DNA of 64,000 nt from Proteus mirabilis ATCC 29906 (GCF_000160755.1 NZ_GG668578.1:533717-597716), one strand, 5' to 3'. Counted from the stretch's first letter, positions 9,994 through 21,504 are shown. The notes: a model not told the origin generated them from the sequence alone. A program made the numbers and translations.

Positions 9994-10179
9994 TGAGAAC
10001 CATTTTCCTAAGGAGAACATCACTTTTTACTTATTTTTGCTAAAGTAAATCAATTGACAGGTGGTCAACAAGCGATTTTCCCAGTTACAATAGAAGATAT
10101 ATGAATGTTATCACCCGTCGGGCTTTTGGTCATTCACCAAATCACACTCCCGGCTTACTCTGCAACAGGAATTTTTATT

Positions 10180-10740
10180 ATGGCAAAGCAGCCAGAAGAG
10201 TGGCACTACCTCAATCCTGAATTTGACAATACACCGTTAGAAGAGGAAGAAGAGGAAGAGATCATTTGGGTCAGCAAAAGTGAAATTAAACGTGATGCTG
10301 AAGCGTTAAAGAAATTAGGCACCGAACTTGTTGAGTTAAGTGCTCAAGAGCTTGAACGTGTTCCTCTTGATGAAAAACTACTCGCTTCAATTAAATTGGC
10401 GCAAAAGGTACAACGCGAAGCGCGTCGTCGCCAAATTCAATATATCGGTAAGTTACTCCGTAATGTTGATGAAGAGCCGATCCGCCAAGCACTAGATAAA
10501 CTAAAAAATCGCCATAATCAGCAAATTTTAGTGTTACATAAACTAGAAGATCTGCGTACACGTCTGATTGACGGTGGTAATGAAGTGATTGAGGAAGTGG
10601 TAGCGCTTTATCCTATGGCCGATCGCCAGCAATTACGCACACTTATTCGTAATGCTAAAAAAGAGAAAGAAGCCAATAAACCGCCAAAATCATTCCGCTT
10701 ATTGTTTCAATATCTAAAAGATCTCTCAGAGTCAGCTTAA
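10180..10740 (+). CDS. darP: Ribosome-associated protein DarP (YjgA)
   Basis: Dual-action 50S subunit assembly factor formerly called YjgA. The 186-residue highly charged helical protein carries the conserved [29 protein letters not shown] and [16 protein letters not shown] segments. The ATG at 10180 is chosen because it aligns with the E. coli start (MxKQPE) and follows AGGA; an upstream in-frame ATG would add 25 residues unlike the family. As in E. coli it is divergent from pmbA. Confidence 0.95.
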   Translation: MAKQPEEWHYLNPEFDNTPLEEEEEEEIIWVSKSEIKRDAEALKKLGTELVELSAQELERVPLDEKLLASIKLAQKVQREARRRQIQYIGKLLRNVDEEPIRQALDKLKNRHNQQILVLHKLEDLRTRLIDGGNEVIEEVVALYPMADRQQLRTLIRNAKKEKEANKPPKSFRLLFQYLKDLSESA

Positions 10741-10751
10741 CGACTGATGCT

Positions 10752-10795
10752 CCTGAAAACGCAGTGCTAAATCATGATACCACTGCGGTTTTCAG
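10752..10795 (+). terminator. Hairpin after darP
   Basis: CCTGAAAACGCAGTG (10752-10766) pairs, with one bulge, with CACTGCGGTTTTCAGG (10780-10795). It lies 12 bases beyond the darP stop and just before the convergent barstar gene, so it may serve both. Confidence 0.55.
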
Positions 10796-10830
10796 GATAC
10801 CTTGTAATACTTATGGGCTTTCAGCTAGCT

Positions 10831-11112
10831 CTACTTGGCTTTTTTATGTTCACAATGAAAGCGAAATAGCTCTTTACCGAGCGTCTCTTGCGCTTCTTGC
10901 ATTATCTCAATAATGGGCTGGAAGGTGCGGGAATGATGCGGTGCATGTCTGAAAACAATATTAACAGGCAATTCAATTTCTCCTGTTAATACATCCCATA
11001 ACGCATCAAGATTATTACCAAATGCTTCATCCAATTGAAATTGCTGAGCAAACTGATGATAAAAAGCATCTCGATCCGCCAATGTGCTGAAATCAAAAAT
11101 AATCTGTTTCAT
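10831..11112 (-). CDS. Barstar-family RNase inhibitor (YhcO-like)
   Basis: Small cytoplasmic protein of the barstar family, known to bind and block barnase-type RNases. The 93-residue product starts MKQIIFDFSTLADRDAFYHQ and has the family core GNNLDALWDVLTG, where the conserved N-L-D-A-L-W-D segment corresponds to the barnase-contacting helix. Its start is immediately beside the stop of the upstream RNase gene (11112), so the two are almost certainly co-transcribed with the toxin-like gene first. It probably protects the cell from RNase that has not been exported. Confidence 0.9.
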   Translation of the reverse strand: MKQIIFDFSTLADRDAFYHQFAQQFQLDEAFGNNLDALWDVLTGEIELPVNIVFRHAPHHSRTFQPIIEIMQEAQETLGKELFRFHCEHKKAK

Positions 11113-11618
11113 TAAGGTGCAACTCTTTGCATGGTACGGTAATGATCGGTGGTTAAATAAATTAATCCGTCATTAGAATATAGCAGGCGATCGCTACCAC
11201 GATGTCCACATTGATAATTGACATCTGCTTCAAACCATTGGCGCCCCGCTTCTTCAGGTAACTGTTTTTCACGGTTCATAAAGCGATCACCACCAATCGC
11301 CCGTCCTGGTAAAACTTCACATAAATTGCCCGCTTTCGCATTCCAACCTTTAGCACGAGCCTCTTTTTTGCTGATATAAAAATCAGGTAAGCGGGCGTGT
11401 TGTTGCAAATAATCAGCCACTTTATTGGCTTGGGTCTTTTCATCAATTGCTAAAGGACGTTGAGACTCAGGCTGACTGATTGAACTCTTTGACGATGTAG
11501 ATGTTGTTGATGTAGGAGGCGCTGTTGCTGGTATCTGCGTTTCAGGTACTAATCCTTTATAAAGAACAAAAAATAAAACAGCCACAACAATAAGAACAGG
11601 GAATAGACGTTTGCCCAT
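11112..11618 (-). CDS. Membrane-anchored or exported barnase-like ribonuclease
   Basis: Predicted guanyl-preferring RNase of the barnase (N1/T1) fold. From the ATG at 11618 the 168-residue protein has a short basic start, a hydrophobic segment (about 4-20) acting as signal or anchor, a Ser/Thr/Pro linker (about 28-55), then the RNase domain. Within it AKAGNLCEVLPGRAIGGDRF, the FEADVNYQCGHRGSDRLLYS segment (catalytic Glu and Arg of barnase) and TTDHYRTM (catalytic His) are all intact. The start at 11618 is favoured because GGAG precedes it; an in-frame ATG at 11630 overlaps that site. The gene is followed without gap by the barstar gene, so it looks like an active enzyme with its inhibitor, not a relic. 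Confidence 0.9.
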   Translation of the reverse strand: MGKRLFPVLIVVAVLFFVLYKGLVPETQIPATAPPTSTTSTSSKSSISQPESQRPLAIDEKTQANKVADYLQQHARLPDFYISKKEARAKGWNAKAGNLCEVLPGRAIGGDRFMNREKQLPEEAGRQWFEADVNYQCGHRGSDRLLYSNDGLIYLTTDHYRTMQRVAP

Positions 11619-11711
11619 AAATAGCTCCATTTACTCACTTAAATAGAAACTCCATCATAGCGATGGAGTTTTATTGGGGTAATTTGTATAAATAGATAAC
11701 AATAACAACTG

Positions 11712-13157
11712 TTAAGCAGTACCACCAACGGTTAACTTATCCAATTTCAGTGTCGGTTGCCCAACCCCTACCGGCAAGCTTTGCCCCTCTTTGCCGCACA
11801 CCCCGACACCTTTATCTAATGCGAGATCATTACCCACCATAGAAACTTGTTGCATCGCTTCAATACCTGAACCTATCAAGGTTGCGCCTTTAATTGGTTT
11901 AGTAATTTTACCCTTTTCAATTAAATAGGCTTCTGAAGTTGAGAAAACAAACTTACCCGAGGTAATATCAACTTGCCCACCACCAAAGTTTGGCGCATAA
12001 ATACCGCGATCGACACTGGCGATGATCTCTTCAGGAGAAGATTTACCCGCAAGCATATAGGTGTTGGTCATACGTGGCATTGGCAAATGTGCATAGGATT
12101 CACGACGCCCATTGCCCGTCGGTTTTACCCCCATTAAACGCGCATTCATCTTATCTTGCATATAGCCTTTTAAGATGCCATTTTCGATTAATACGTTGTA
12201 TTGACCTGGTACGCCTTCATCATCAATCGCCACGGAGCCTCGTCGGCCTTCAATTGAACCATCATCCACGATAGTACATAACTCAGAAGTTACCTTATCG
12301 CCAATACGCCCAGAGAATACCGATGTTTGACGACGATTAAAATCACCTTCTAAACCATGTCCAACAGCTTCATGTAATAAAACACCGGGCCATCCGGCGC
12401 CTAAAACCACAGGCATTGTACCTGCCGGTGCAGCAATAGCCGATAAATTAACTAATGCCATGCGTACCGCTTCACGGGCATAAGTCGCTGCATGGGTTTC
12501 GCCATTTTCTTTAGTCAGAAAATAATCATAACCAAAACGACCACCGCCACCACTCGAACCACGTTCACGTTTACCGTCATCTTCGACCAGTACGCTTACT
12601 GAAAGACGTACAAGAGGACGCACATCCGCCGCTAAAGTACCATCCGTTGCAGCAACTAACACATGCTCATACACTCCCGTTAATGAGGCATTGACTTGTT
12701 TAACACGTTTATCTTCAGCCCGTGCCACACGATCAACGTCATGTAATAGTGCTATTTTTTCTTCACGAGACAAACTTTGTAATGGATCATTTAGGTTGTA
12801 TAACGGAGTATGTTGAATAGCACCCAGTGTATGGATCTGCCCATTGCCTTGTGCTTGCACAATACTACGCGCAGCATGAGCACTTTGGTTAAGTGCGTTG
12901 AGTGTTAATTGGTCTGCATAAGCAAAACCTGTTTTTTCACCATAAATCGCTCTAACGCCAACCCCTTGGTCAATATTGTAAGAGCCATCTTTAATTATCT
13001 GATCATCTAATATCCATGCTTCGTGGTAGCTTGATTGAAAATAAAGATCACCATAATCAATTTGACGCTGTGCAAGCTGCTCTAGTGTCGATGCTAAATC
13101 ATCTAAACTCAGGTTGTTCGCTTCCAACAGACTTTCGCTGACAACAGCTAAACTCAT
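11712..13157 (-). CDS. tldD: Metalloprotease TldD
   Basis: Zinc-dependent catalytic subunit of the TldD/PmbA protease. The 481-residue protein contains the HExxxH zinc motif as [15 protein letters not shown] (about residue 260), the [15 protein letters not shown] segment and the C-terminal GICGKEGQ-like region ([18 protein letters not shown]). Length equals that of E. coli TldD. It follows the nitrilase gene with a four-base overlap and ends the yhdP-nit-tldD cluster. The barnase gene lies 94 bases downstream on the same strand. Confidence 0.97.
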   Translation of the reverse strand: MSLAVVSESLLEANNLSLDDLASTLEQLAQRQIDYGDLYFQSSYHEAWILDDQIIKDGSYNIDQGVGVRAIYGEKTGFAYADQLTLNALNQSAHAARSIVQAQGNGQIHTLGAIQHTPLYNLNDPLQSLSREEKIALLHDVDRVARAEDKRVKQVNASLTGVYEHVLVAATDGTLAADVRPLVRLSVSVLVEDDGKRERGSSGGGGRFGYDYFLTKENGETHAATYAREAVRMALVNLSAIAAPAGTMPVVLGAGWPGVLLHEAVGHGLEGDFNRRQTSVFSGRIGDKVTSELCTIVDDGSIEGRRGSVAIDDEGVPGQYNVLIENGILKGYMQDKMNARLMGVKPTGNGRRESYAHLPMPRMTNTYMLAGKSSPEEIIASVDRGIYAPNFGGGQVDITSGKFVFSTSEAYLIEKGKITKPIKGATLIGSGIEAMQQVSMVGNDLALDKGVGVCGKEGQSLPVGVGQPTLKLDKLTVGGTA

Positions 13158-14014
13158 AATTCTTTTTTATCCTTAACTTTTTTTATTAAGTGTGTCAGTT
13201 TCGGGCGAAAGCGATTATGTTTCACAACCCGTATCTGTTCACGCATACCTTCTAAACTATCGACTCGAATATTGAGCGTTAGGGCACTGACCGCATCAGG
13301 GTTCTTTTTCAATACTTTCCCCCAACCATCCACAGCCATTGTATGACCCCATGTGCGACGAGCATCATGGGTACCGACTTGAGCCGGTGCCAAAATAATA
13401 CACTGATTTTCAATAGCCCGCGCGCGTAACAATGGCTCCCAGTGCGCTTTACCTGTTAAACGAGTAAAGGCTGCCGGTACAGAAATAATTTCAGCACCTT
13501 TTTCTCTTAATGCTTGGAAAAGACCGGGAAAACGTAAATCATAACAAATCGTTAAACCTAATTTACCCACAGGTGTATCCACTACAGTCAAGCGTTCACC
13601 ACGTTGATAAATGGCTGATTCATTATATTCGCCTTGTTCATCATCAATGTTCACATCAAACATATGAATTTTGTCATAACGAGCGCGGATCACCCCTTCA
13701 TCATCAAAAACTAAACTACTACTGGTGATCTGCTCAGGAGAATCTCGGCTAATCAATGGCATTGAACCCACTAAGATCCACACCTTATAGCGCTGCGCCA
13801 TATTAGCAATCGCATCTTGTAATGGTCCTTTCCCCTGAATTTCAGCATGTTTATGATAATCTTTTGCGCTGGAGAAAAGTAATGCATTTTCAGGCGTTAA
13901 TACAAGCTTGACTGAATCGGGGAGTTGCTTAATCTGTTGCTCTATTTGCGCCAGATTATTTTTTATATTTTTTCCGCTACAAAGCTGCAAAAGTGCGACA
14001 TTAACTTTTTTCAT
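13154..14014 (-). CDS. Nitrilase-family amidohydrolase (probable deaminated glutathione amidase or omega-amidase)
   Basis: Carbon-nitrogen hydrolase with the Glu-Lys-Cys triad: Glu in LTPENALL (about 43), Lys in YDKIHMFDV (about 116) and Cys in [12 protein letters not shown] (about 156). Nit1/Nit2 relatives repair deaminated glutathione or hydrolyse omega-amides; the FDVNI and YDLRFPGLF motifs fit either, so the substrate is not settled. The 286-residue length is normal. It overlaps both yhdP and tldD by four bases, a tight arrangement that implies coupled translation. A nitrilase at this place is common in gamma-proteobacteria outside the E. coli group. Confidence 0.9.
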   Translation of the reverse strand: MKKVNVALLQLCSGKNIKNNLAQIEQQIKQLPDSVKLVLTPENALLFSSAKDYHKHAEIQGKGPLQDAIANMAQRYKVWILVGSMPLISRDSPEQITSSSLVFDDEGVIRARYDKIHMFDVNIDDEQGEYNESAIYQRGERLTVVDTPVGKLGLTICYDLRFPGLFQALREKGAEIISVPAAFTRLTGKAHWEPLLRARAIENQCIILAPAQVGTHDARRTWGHTMAVDGWGKVLKKNPDAVSALTLNIRVDSLEGMREQIRVVKHNRFRPKLTHLIKKVKDKKEL

Positions 14015-17000
14015 AACGCCTGATCCTCCTTAAGTTGACGCAGTACTTCGTCAATCTTTGGTTGTTCTACCGTTCCGGTAACATGATAACGTATAACTGA
14101 AATCTTACTCCAAAGTGGCCCCAGTACTTTTGAAGCTGCAAATACAGCAGCACCAGCGATGGGGTTAATAGCAAATGCGGTAGCAACGCCTACTGTAGCT
14201 GATATTTCAGGAGTTACCACTACTTGTAAGTCCATTTTACGCGCCAACAGATCCACTTGACCTTTTATAGCAATATCGGCAATAACACCATCTACAGCAA
14301 CGCTTTTCGCGTTTAAAACACCTTGTTTAACCGTCAAATCACCTTTAATGGAATCATACTCAAAATTATCACTAAAAGTATCTCTAAAGTCGAATTGCAA
14401 CTTACGTAACAGGGCATCAAAACTGACTAGACGTAATAATTTTCCTGCTTGCCCAACATCCACCTTTTCAATACGCCCTTTTCCAAGAGAAGCATTCACT
14501 TCACCATTGAGTGTTTTTAGATCAAAATTCCAAGGGGTATTGTGCCACTGCAGTGAGAAATCTGCCGTAAGTGGTGACTGAACAATCGGAATGATATAAC
14601 CAAAGTAAGCCGCCATTTCATCGACTTCCGGTGCCGTTAGTTTACCTGCCAACTTAGTGATACTGTTGCCTAAACTATCTTCTGACCACACACCACTCAC
14701 AGATAGCTCGCCACTGCTATTTTTAAGCTTACCTGCAGTTAACAATAATGCTCCGTCACGAGGCTGTATTGCACCTTCAATATTCCCTAGTAATAATCCA
14801 TTCACCCAACACTCTTGGCAGGCGAAATTGATAGCAGGAATATCTTTAAGTGAAAATTGAACTGCTTTTTTGGCATCAGGCACATTTGCCATTTTTAAGG
14901 ATTTATTTTCTTCTGTTGGGCTAGCGCCATTAAAATAGAGATAGGTAATATTCACCTGCCAAGGTTGTGCCGTATTGGGTACAAATAAGTCACCTCGTAA
15001 CTCACTCCCTGAGAAGGATAATTTTACACCATCATCAGCACGCATAATTTCTGTTTGTGGCGCAATCCATTGCTGACCAGCAAAATTAAGTTCAGGCAGA
15101 CTAATATGAATATTGGTAGGGAAACGTATCGCGTTTTCAGAAGGGGCTAATGATGAAAAAGCCATTAAAGTAGGTAGCCATTTATCGCCTTGCAATCCCT
15201 GCAAAGCAATAGTCAATCGTGATTGATCATTTAATTGAGGTAGTGTGAGCGAGGAAGAGACTAAATTACCTTGTAATAGACGTAATGGTTCACCTAACGC
15301 CCATTCACTATTTAATGACCACTGATCTTGTGCATCGGCACTAACGTTAAGTTTTTCACTATTCCCTTTTGCTGAAATCACAATGGGGGAAGCGTTTTTA
15401 AAATCATCGGTACTTGGCGCAGCTAACTGACTTTGTAGCGCATTCACTTGTCCGGTCAGATCCACTTGATAATTGACATCCGCTGTTTCTGGAATATTAA
15501 CACTTACCGCGCCATGCCAAGGTAAAAAACCGCTTAATTTATGTTGTATATCATTAGGTAATCCCTTAATTTTCCCGATATCCCATTGTCCTTTTAGATC
15601 AACACCAACTTGATAAGCATCCCGTTGATCACCACCAGCAAAAGAAAATGTCAGAGGTTGACCAAACCAATTCGCGGTTAAAGTATCGCTCTCTAATTTA
15701 TCATTATGGTAACGAAATTGTCCCGTAACACCTTCTAGGGTGGTATCCATAAAGGCTAATGTGACATCGTTATTGTTTAAGTTTACCTGACCAGAAGCGA
15801 CCACCTGCTCGCCATCAAAAGGAATGTCGAGATGCAAACTCCCGTTAATTTTTCCAGCCACTTTTAGTATTTCAAGTGTATGACCAATCGTTGCCATTTG
15901 CGAAGCTAGAAAATACTCTTTTAAATCATCGCCCGTGGCTTCAATATCTGCATCAATAACAATTTTTTCTTTGTTATAGTCCTCAATAATCGCCGTCAAG
16001 TTTTTAGCGGTGGCTTTACCAACCTGAACATTATCAGAGGACATCCATAAGCCGTTATTCATAAAATTAAGATTAACATTGAGATCAAACAGTGCCGGCC
16101 ATTCACTATCATATTTGAAGGTTGCCTGTTTTACTGGGGCATAGACTTGAAACCAACCATTATGTTGTTCAAAAGGGAAATCCCGCGGATCACCATGAAA
16201 AATAAACGTACCGTTTTTAACGTTTCCGGCAATAATCGCGTCAGAGAGATATTGTGTTAAATCTTTACCGACATATTTTTCAGGTAAATAGCGCCATGTC
16301 TCACCGGCATCGGTCACATTCACTCCCGAAAGAATAGACAGTTGTTGATGCTCTCCTTGTTTTTGATAACGAAAATCACCGGCAACCCAAGCGGAGGTGG
16401 CTTTTATATCAATCCCTTGACTCCATAACGACAGAGAATCTCCCTGATGCTGCCAGTAAACCGTACCAGTGCCTTTTTCTATATTAAGTGGCGCTTTAAA
16501 AAGCCCAGCAGTATCAATTTCACTGTTATTAAGCGCAAAATTAAGCGCTCCTTGCTGTAATGTGCCCTTTAAATGACCATTAAAATGTGCCACAGAAGGG
16601 ATTTCTTGCCAGCGTTTCCAAGCAACATTTTGCCAACTGATATCAATGGCACTACGTTTAAAATCATCGGGGGCTAAATCAAGAGCAAATGAGTCGACCA
16701 TGCCAGAAAATTGACGATACTGCCATTGGCGCACGACATCAGGCGTTAAAAAAGAGAACAAAGGCAATAACGCAGATAACCGTTCTAATTCAATATTTTT
16801 AGCACGGATACGCCAAGCTTCATCTTGTTGTTTTTCTTTAGGTTGATAAAGTACCGCTAAATAACCATCTGGCCATTCATCGCCATCCATCGTTATTTTT
16901 CGGGTATAAGGGATATCAGCAAGCCAGCCATTTTCTTGGCGTCTCATACGTAGAATTAAATCTTCTACCTTTAATACATGTGTGCGCCCTTCATTACGCC

Positions 17001-17814
17001 AATCCATTTCACCTTGATGGATTTGTAACTGGCTACCCGTGATCCGCCCATTACTGATCTCTATCCAATTAGATAGGCTGGCTTTCGCTTCACCAAGGCC
17101 ACTGTTACTTTTAACCCATTGGCTTAACCAAGGGGAAATATCAACCTCATCAGCGGTGACAAACACCTGTCCTTTATCGAGTGCCCCCTGCTTTTTCGTA
17201 TAGAGATCAAGACGTACTTTTAGTCCACCATAATGATTTATTGGGGTATCTAAAGTAACTTCCCCTTGCGCACGATGGCGGTTTTTCTGATTGAGCCACA
17301 TTAATTCGGGAATATGGAGCGTGCTAGTGTCACCAGAAGGTGATAAAAACACGAAACGGCTATCAACCAATTTAAATCGGTCAAATTGTTGTAAGAAAAT
17401 GGAAGAGATATCATCAGGTTCAGTGAAGGTAATATCACCATTTTGCCCAGTAAAAATAGGCTTTTTGTAATTTACAGCTAACTGTTCAAAGGTTAATTCA
17501 CGAAAATAGAGTTGAAAATGAAGCAGTGAACGCCAAACATCAAAAGAGAAAATGATCTGTTCAGCACTCACTTCAACACTGTTATTATCAATATACAGCC
17601 CAGTAATTTGGATATCAGGGCCAAAGTTTTGCCATTCTCCTTTCACCTGTGTCATGGTGACTGGGCTATTGAACTGTTTAGATAAATAGGTTTCAATTTC
17701 AGGGCGATAATTATCTAAACGAGGCAGAAAATAACGAAATCCACTTAATACTACGGCGAAAATAATCAGGCAAAAAAGGGTTATCAATAATAAAGATTTA
17801 GACAGCCGCTTCAT
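14011..17814 (-). CDS. yhdP: AsmA-like phospholipid transport protein YhdP
   Basis: Very large envelope protein (1267 residues), anchored in the inner membrane by an N-terminal hydrophobic segment (about 8-28) and spanning the periplasm. With TamB and YdbH it carries phospholipids to the outer membrane. The sequence is a long run of beta-rich repeats typical of the AsmA-like/DUF3971 fold, ending in a C-terminal AsmA_2 part with a short hydrophobic stretch (VGVATAFAINPIAGAAVFAA). Length matches the E. coli protein (about 1266). It starts 45 bases after rng and overlaps the nitrilase gene. Confidence 0.95.
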   Translation of the reverse strand: MKRLSKSLLLITLFCLIIFAVVLSGFRYFLPRLDNYRPEIETYLSKQFNSPVTMTQVKGEWQNFGPDIQITGLYIDNNSVEVSAEQIIFSFDVWRSLLHFQLYFRELTFEQLAVNYKKPIFTGQNGDITFTEPDDISSIFLQQFDRFKLVDSRFVFLSPSGDTSTLHIPELMWLNQKNRHRAQGEVTLDTPINHYGGLKVRLDLYTKKQGALDKGQVFVTADEVDISPWLSQWVKSNSGLGEAKASLSNWIEISNGRITGSQLQIHQGEMDWRNEGRTHVLKVEDLILRMRRQENGWLADIPYTRKITMDGDEWPDGYLAVLYQPKEKQQDEAWRIRAKNIELERLSALLPLFSFLTPDVVRQWQYRQFSGMVDSFALDLAPDDFKRSAIDISWQNVAWKRWQEIPSVAHFNGHLKGTLQQGALNFALNNSEIDTAGLFKAPLNIEKGTGTVYWQHQGDSLSLWSQGIDIKATSAWVAGDFRYQKQGEHQQLSILSGVNVTDAGETWRYLPEKYVGKDLTQYLSDAIIAGNVKNGTFIFHGDPRDFPFEQHNGWFQVYAPVKQATFKYDSEWPALFDLNVNLNFMNNGLWMSSDNVQVGKATAKNLTAIIEDYNKEKIVIDADIEATGDDLKEYFLASQMATIGHTLEILKVAGKINGSLHLDIPFDGEQVVASGQVNLNNNDVTLAFMDTTLEGVTGQFRYHNDKLESDTLTANWFGQPLTFSFAGGDQRDAYQVGVDLKGQWDIGKIKGLPNDIQHKLSGFLPWHGAVSVNIPETADVNYQVDLTGQVNALQSQLAAPSTDDFKNASPIVISAKGNSEKLNVSADAQDQWSLNSEWALGEPLRLLQGNLVSSSLTLPQLNDQSRLTIALQGLQGDKWLPTLMAFSSLAPSENAIRFPTNIHISLPELNFAGQQWIAPQTEIMRADDGVKLSFSGSELRGDLFVPNTAQPWQVNITYLYFNGASPTEENKSLKMANVPDAKKAVQFSLKDIPAINFACQECWVNGLLLGNIEGAIQPRDGALLLTAGKLKNSSGELSVSGVWSEDSLGNSITKLAGKLTAPEVDEMAAYFGYIIPIVQSPLTADFSLQWHNTPWNFDLKTLNGEVNASLGKGRIEKVDVGQAGKLLRLVSFDALLRKLQFDFRDTFSDNFEYDSIKGDLTVKQGVLNAKSVAVDGVIADIAIKGQVDLLARKMDLQVVVTPEISATVGVATAFAINPIAGAAVFAASKVLGPLWSKISVIRYHVTGTVEQPKIDEVLRQLKEDQAL

Positions 17815-17858
17815 TTAGTCTCCTTTCTGCCATCATATTTATTAGCAAGGCGAATCCA

Positions 17859-19328
17859 TTACATCATCACCACATCAAACTGCTCCTGACTATAGAGTAG
17901 CTCAGTTTGCACTTTGACTTGCTTCCCAACAAAAATTTCCACTTCGGCTAAAGCATGTGATTCATCACCTTTTAGTGCTTCCACAACAGCGGGGGCGGCA
18001 TAAACCAAAAAGCGATCTGCGTCTATGGTTTTATGAACACGAACAATTTCTCGTAATATTTCATAACATACCGTTTCAACTGATTTTACTGTACCACGGC
18101 CTTGGCAAGTAGGACAGTCATCACAAAGTACATGCTCGAGACTTTCACGGGTTCGTTTACGTGTCATCTCAACCAAACCTAATTGTGAAAAACCATTGAT
18201 GGTCGTTTTCACGCGATCTTTGCTCAATGCTTGTTCTAAGGAAGCTAATACTCTACGGCGATGATCTTCATTACTCATATCAATAAAATCAATAATGATA
18301 ATGCCGCCTAAATTACGTAATCTCAGTTGCCGCGCTATCGCCTGACTCGCCTCAACATTGGTATTAAAAATCGTCTCTTCTAAATTACGATGACCAACAA
18401 AAGCGCCCGTATTGATATCAATCGTTGTCATTGCTTCGGTTTGGTCGATAATCAGATAGCCTCCTGATTTTAACTCGACCTTTCGCTCTAACGCGCGCTG
18501 AATTTCACTTTCAACCCCGTAAAGATCGAAAATAGGTTGATTACCTTGGTGTAATTCAAGTTTAGCGGTTAATTCAGGAATATATTCACCAATAAACTCC
18601 TGTAATTGATGATAAGTTAATTTAGAGTCAACCCGAATGCTATCTAATTCAGCCCCTGCAAAATCACGTAAAATACGTTGTGCTAAAGCGAGCTCACCAT
18701 AAATTTGAATGCGCGTTTTATTTCTTTTTTTACGCTCAATGATTTTATTCCATAGGCGCTTTAAAAAAGCAGCATCTTGTTTTATTTCATGTTCGCCGAC
18801 ACCTTCAGCGGCAGTGCGAATAATAAACCCGCCATTTTCATCACAATACTCTTCTACCAAGCGTTTTAAGCGCTCACGTTCTTCTTCACTTTCAATACGT
18901 TGTGAAACACCCACATGAGAAGCCCCCGGCATAAACACCAAGTAACGTGATGGTAATGTGATATCTGTTGTAAGACGTGCCCCTTTTGTACCTAGAGGAT
19001 CTTTCACCACTTGTACAATCAAGTCCTGACCTTGATGTACAAGTTGCGCAATATCACGAACATTAAATTTTTTCTGCTCTTCACCCGCGATACATTCCGT
19101 GTGAGGCATAATATCAGAAGCATGTAAAAAAGCGGCTTTCTCAAGCCCAATGTCAATAAATGCAGCTTGCATCCCAGGTAATACACGACTTACCCGACCT
19201 TTGTAGATGTTTCCGACAAGACCTCGTTTGGCTTCTCTTTCAACGTGGATCTCTTGTAGTATGCCCCCGCTGATATAGGCCACTCGGGTTTCAGAGGGAG
19301 TCACATTCACTAATAGCTCTGCTGTCAT
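17859..19328 (-). CDS. rng: Ribonuclease G
   Basis: Endoribonuclease of the RNase E/G family that finishes the 5' end of 16S rRNA and helps decay some mRNAs. The 489-residue protein has an S1 RNA-binding domain near the N-terminus ([20 protein letters not shown]), catalytic acidic residues in [10 protein letters not shown] and [12 protein letters not shown], and the zinc-link [11 protein letters not shown] near residue 405. It lacks the long C-terminal degradosome scaffold of RNase E, so RNase G is the right call. It overlaps maf by four bases, in the maf-rng-yhdP order of enterics. Confidence 0.97.
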   Translation of the reverse strand: MTAELLVNVTPSETRVAYISGGILQEIHVEREAKRGLVGNIYKGRVSRVLPGMQAAFIDIGLEKAAFLHASDIMPHTECIAGEEQKKFNVRDIAQLVHQGQDLIVQVVKDPLGTKGARLTTDITLPSRYLVFMPGASHVGVSQRIESEEERERLKRLVEEYCDENGGFIIRTAAEGVGEHEIKQDAAFLKRLWNKIIERKKRNKTRIQIYGELALAQRILRDFAGAELDSIRVDSKLTYHQLQEFIGEYIPELTAKLELHQGNQPIFDLYGVESEIQRALERKVELKSGGYLIIDQTEAMTTIDINTGAFVGHRNLEETIFNTNVEASQAIARQLRLRNLGGIIIIDFIDMSNEDHRRRVLASLEQALSKDRVKTTINGFSQLGLVEMTRKRTRESLEHVLCDDCPTCQGRGTVKSVETVCYEILREIVRVHKTIDADRFLVYAAPAVVEALKGDESHALAEVEIFVGKQVKVQTELLYSQEQFDVVMM

Positions 19329-19912
19329 GAAATCTCCTTATCATTCGCTAGAGACAAAAATTGAGCTATCAATGCTTCGGTTTCAACAAGCGGTAAGCCG
19401 ACAACAGCATGATAGCTACCCTCAATCCGTTGTACAAAACGGCCTCCTTTTCCCTGAATACCGTAAGCGCCAGCTTTATCCATTGGCTCTCCCGTTTCAA
19501 TATACGCACTAATTTCACTTTCTGTCATCTTTCTAAAAGTCACATCCGTGACAACTAATTGGCTTATTGTTCGGGTTTTATCTGAAATAGCAATCGCCGT
19601 CATCACTTGGTGGGTTGCACCTGAAAGATTACTTAGCATTTGTGCTGCATGCGCTTTATCTCGTGGTTTTTCCAGAATACGACCTGCTTGAACCACGATA
19701 GTATCAGAGCCTAATACCGGATAGTCATTTGTCGCTTGACGTACCCCCTCTTGAGATTTCTCTCTCGCCAAACGGATAACATAATCTTCTGGTGCTTCAC
19801 CTTGTTGCCAAATTTCATCAATTGCCGGTGTAATGGTGCTAAATTGAACATCCAACAGTGACAGAAGCTCTCGCCTTCTGGGGGAACTCGATGCAAGGTA
19901 AAGAGTGATCAC
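19325..19912 (-). CDS. maf: Maf-family nucleoside triphosphate pyrophosphatase (YhdE)
   Basis: House-cleaning pyrophosphatase; the YhdE subgroup acts on dTTP, UTP and modified pyrimidine nucleotides. From a GTG start at 19912 the protein is 195 residues, opening [16 protein letters not shown] (the Maf substrate-binding S-S-P-R-R motif), with LGSDTIVV and [12 protein letters not shown] further on. The GTG is chosen because GAGGATATTATT precedes it and it aligns with the family start; the longer frame to 19951 adds an unlikely tail. It lies downstream of mreD and overlaps rng. Confidence 0.93.
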   Translation of the reverse strand: MITLYLASSSPRRRELLSLLDVQFSTITPAIDEIWQQGEAPEDYVIRLAREKSQEGVRQATNDYPVLGSDTIVVQAGRILEKPRDKAHAAQMLSNLSGATHQVMTAIAISDKTRTISQLVVTDVTFRKMTESEISAYIETGEPMDKAGAYGIQGKGGRFVQRIEGSYHAVVGLPLVETEALIAQFLSLANDKEIS

Positions 19913-19963
19913 AATAATATCCTCATGACGGTGACACAAAAATACCGTCATGATCCAGAGAGG

Positions 19964-20458
19964 TTAATGAACTGAAAACTGGTGACGGACTTTGCGAAGC
20001 AAAAAATAAAGCCATGGCCAAAGAATACCACTGACTGGACTATTCCAGAATACTTGTGGGTGAAAAGTCACGGGAGAAAGCAAAAATTCTGCCCAAAATA
20101 CAGTAAGATCAACCACACCAATCGCTAACATTACCACTAATGCCTGTTGCCATAACGCTAAGTTACAAAATAATTGATATTTAAAGGCGATAACATAACT
20201 TACTAGGGTATAAGCCAACGCATTTACGCCTAATGTTGTCCCTTGCACTAAATCCATGCTCATCCCAAGAACAAATGCTGTTCCAACGCTAATACGATGA
20301 GGTAATGACGTTATCCAATAAATCAGAAACAACACCGGCCAAATAGGGCGATAAACTTCTAGTTGCTCAGGCCAAGGCATAATTTGTAACACCAAAGCTA
20401 TTAGAAACGAGAGCCAAATAATCCAACGCCCACGGCTACGATAAGGATTGATTGTCAC
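19964..20458 (-). CDS. mreD: Rod shape-determining protein MreD
   Basis: Integral inner-membrane component of the elongasome that keeps rod shape with MreB, MreC, RodA and PBP2. The 164-residue product has about five hydrophobic helices and the [10 protein letters not shown] start typical of enteric MreD. It begins exactly where mreC ends (shared base at 20458), so translation is coupled. Confidence 0.95.
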   Translation of the reverse strand: MTINPYRSRGRWIIWLSFLIALVLQIMPWPEQLEVYRPIWPVLFLIYWITSLPHRISVGTAFVLGMSMDLVQGTTLGVNALAYTLVSYVIAFKYQLFCNLALWQQALVVMLAIGVVDLTVFWAEFLLSPVTFHPQVFWNSPVSGILWPWLYFLLRKVRHQFSVH

Positions 20459-21504
20459 TATCTACCTCGATTCGTATTAGGTTGAGGTTTATTGTTTTCC
20501 GTTGGTGGTACTGGTGCTATATCACTTGGGGTGGCGCTATTTTCCGTTGGCTCTTGTGACATAGAACGAGGCAGTGGTGGCCCCGCTTGTTCATAGTTAG
20601 GCAGTACCTGTGGCATTAATTGCATCAAACGTTCATTGGCAGCACGGTAAACCTCTGAGGGTAACGGTGGCGCTTGTTTCTTCTCTGAGGCGTTCCATAA
20701 TAGCAACAGATAACGTAAACGTTGTAATTCAGCAGAAGGTCGCACATTAATCACCGAATAAGCACGTTGATTATCGACTTTTACCGAAGAAACAACCCCA
20801 ACAGGATAACCTTCAGGAAAGCGTCCCCCTAATCCTGAGGTGACTAACACATCCCCTACACGAATATCGATATTCGCAGGTAGTGCCTCTAACAGTAGAT
20901 CATCCGCACACCCAGCCCCTGAGGCAATAACGCGAATATCATTACGTAATACTTGTACCGGTAATGCATGAGAGGTATCACAAATTAACAGTACTCGGCT
21001 GGTTAACTCACTTACGGCAATAACTTGTCCAACAACGCCTTTATCACTAATAACAGGCTGACCTTCATACACCCCATCATTAGTGCCTTTGTCTATCACC
21101 ACTTGATCTCGATAAGGCGTACTATTACCAGACAACACTTGTGTTACCGTCATTTGTTCATTTTGACGTAAAGGTGAACCAAGTAATTCTCGTAAGCGGG
21201 CATTTTCTTGTTTAAATTGTTCCAGTAGCTGACTTTCACCACTGCGAACAAGAAGCTCTTTTCTTAGCGCTTGATTTTCAAATTGTAAACGTTCGCGAGT
21301 TGCAAAGGTTTCAGAGAGTTGATCAAGGAAACGACGAGGCCCATTTGCAAGAAAATAGAAAGGACTCACAGCAGTATCCAAATACTGACGGACTTTTGAA
21401 AAAGCACCTATGCGATTATCAGCAATTAACAACGATATCGCGATAATCACAGCGATTATTAATCTTAGTTGCAGGGAAGGCCCCCGACTAAAAATAGGCT
21501 TCAT
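20458..21504 (-). CDS. mreC: Rod shape-determining protein MreC
   Basis: Bitopic protein linking cytoplasmic MreB to periplasmic cell-wall synthases. From the ATG at 21504 it is 348 residues: a short cytoplasmic [14 protein letters not shown], a membrane segment (about 13-30), a coiled-coil stretch (about 65-105) and two periplasmic beta-barrel domains with [11 protein letters not shown] and [17 protein letters not shown]. The C-terminal tail is Pro-rich and low-complexity. The five extra residues available upstream (21519) are not supported because the E. coli protein starts at the same [10 protein letters not shown]. Confidence 0.96.
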   Translation of the reverse strand: MKPIFSRGPSLQLRLIIAVIIAISLLIADNRIGAFSKVRQYLDTAVSPFYFLANGPRRFLDQLSETFATRERLQFENQALRKELLVRSGESQLLEQFKQENARLRELLGSPLRQNEQMTVTQVLSGNSTPYRDQVVIDKGTNDGVYEGQPVISDKGVVGQVIAVSELTSRVLLICDTSHALPVQVLRNDIRVIASGAGCADDLLLEALPANIDIRVGDVLVTSGLGGRFPEGYPVGVVSSVKVDNQRAYSVINVRPSAELQRLRYLLLLWNASEKKQAPPLPSEVYRAANERLMQLMPQVLPNYEQAGPPLPRSMSQEPTENSATPSDIAPVPPTENNKPQPNTNRGR

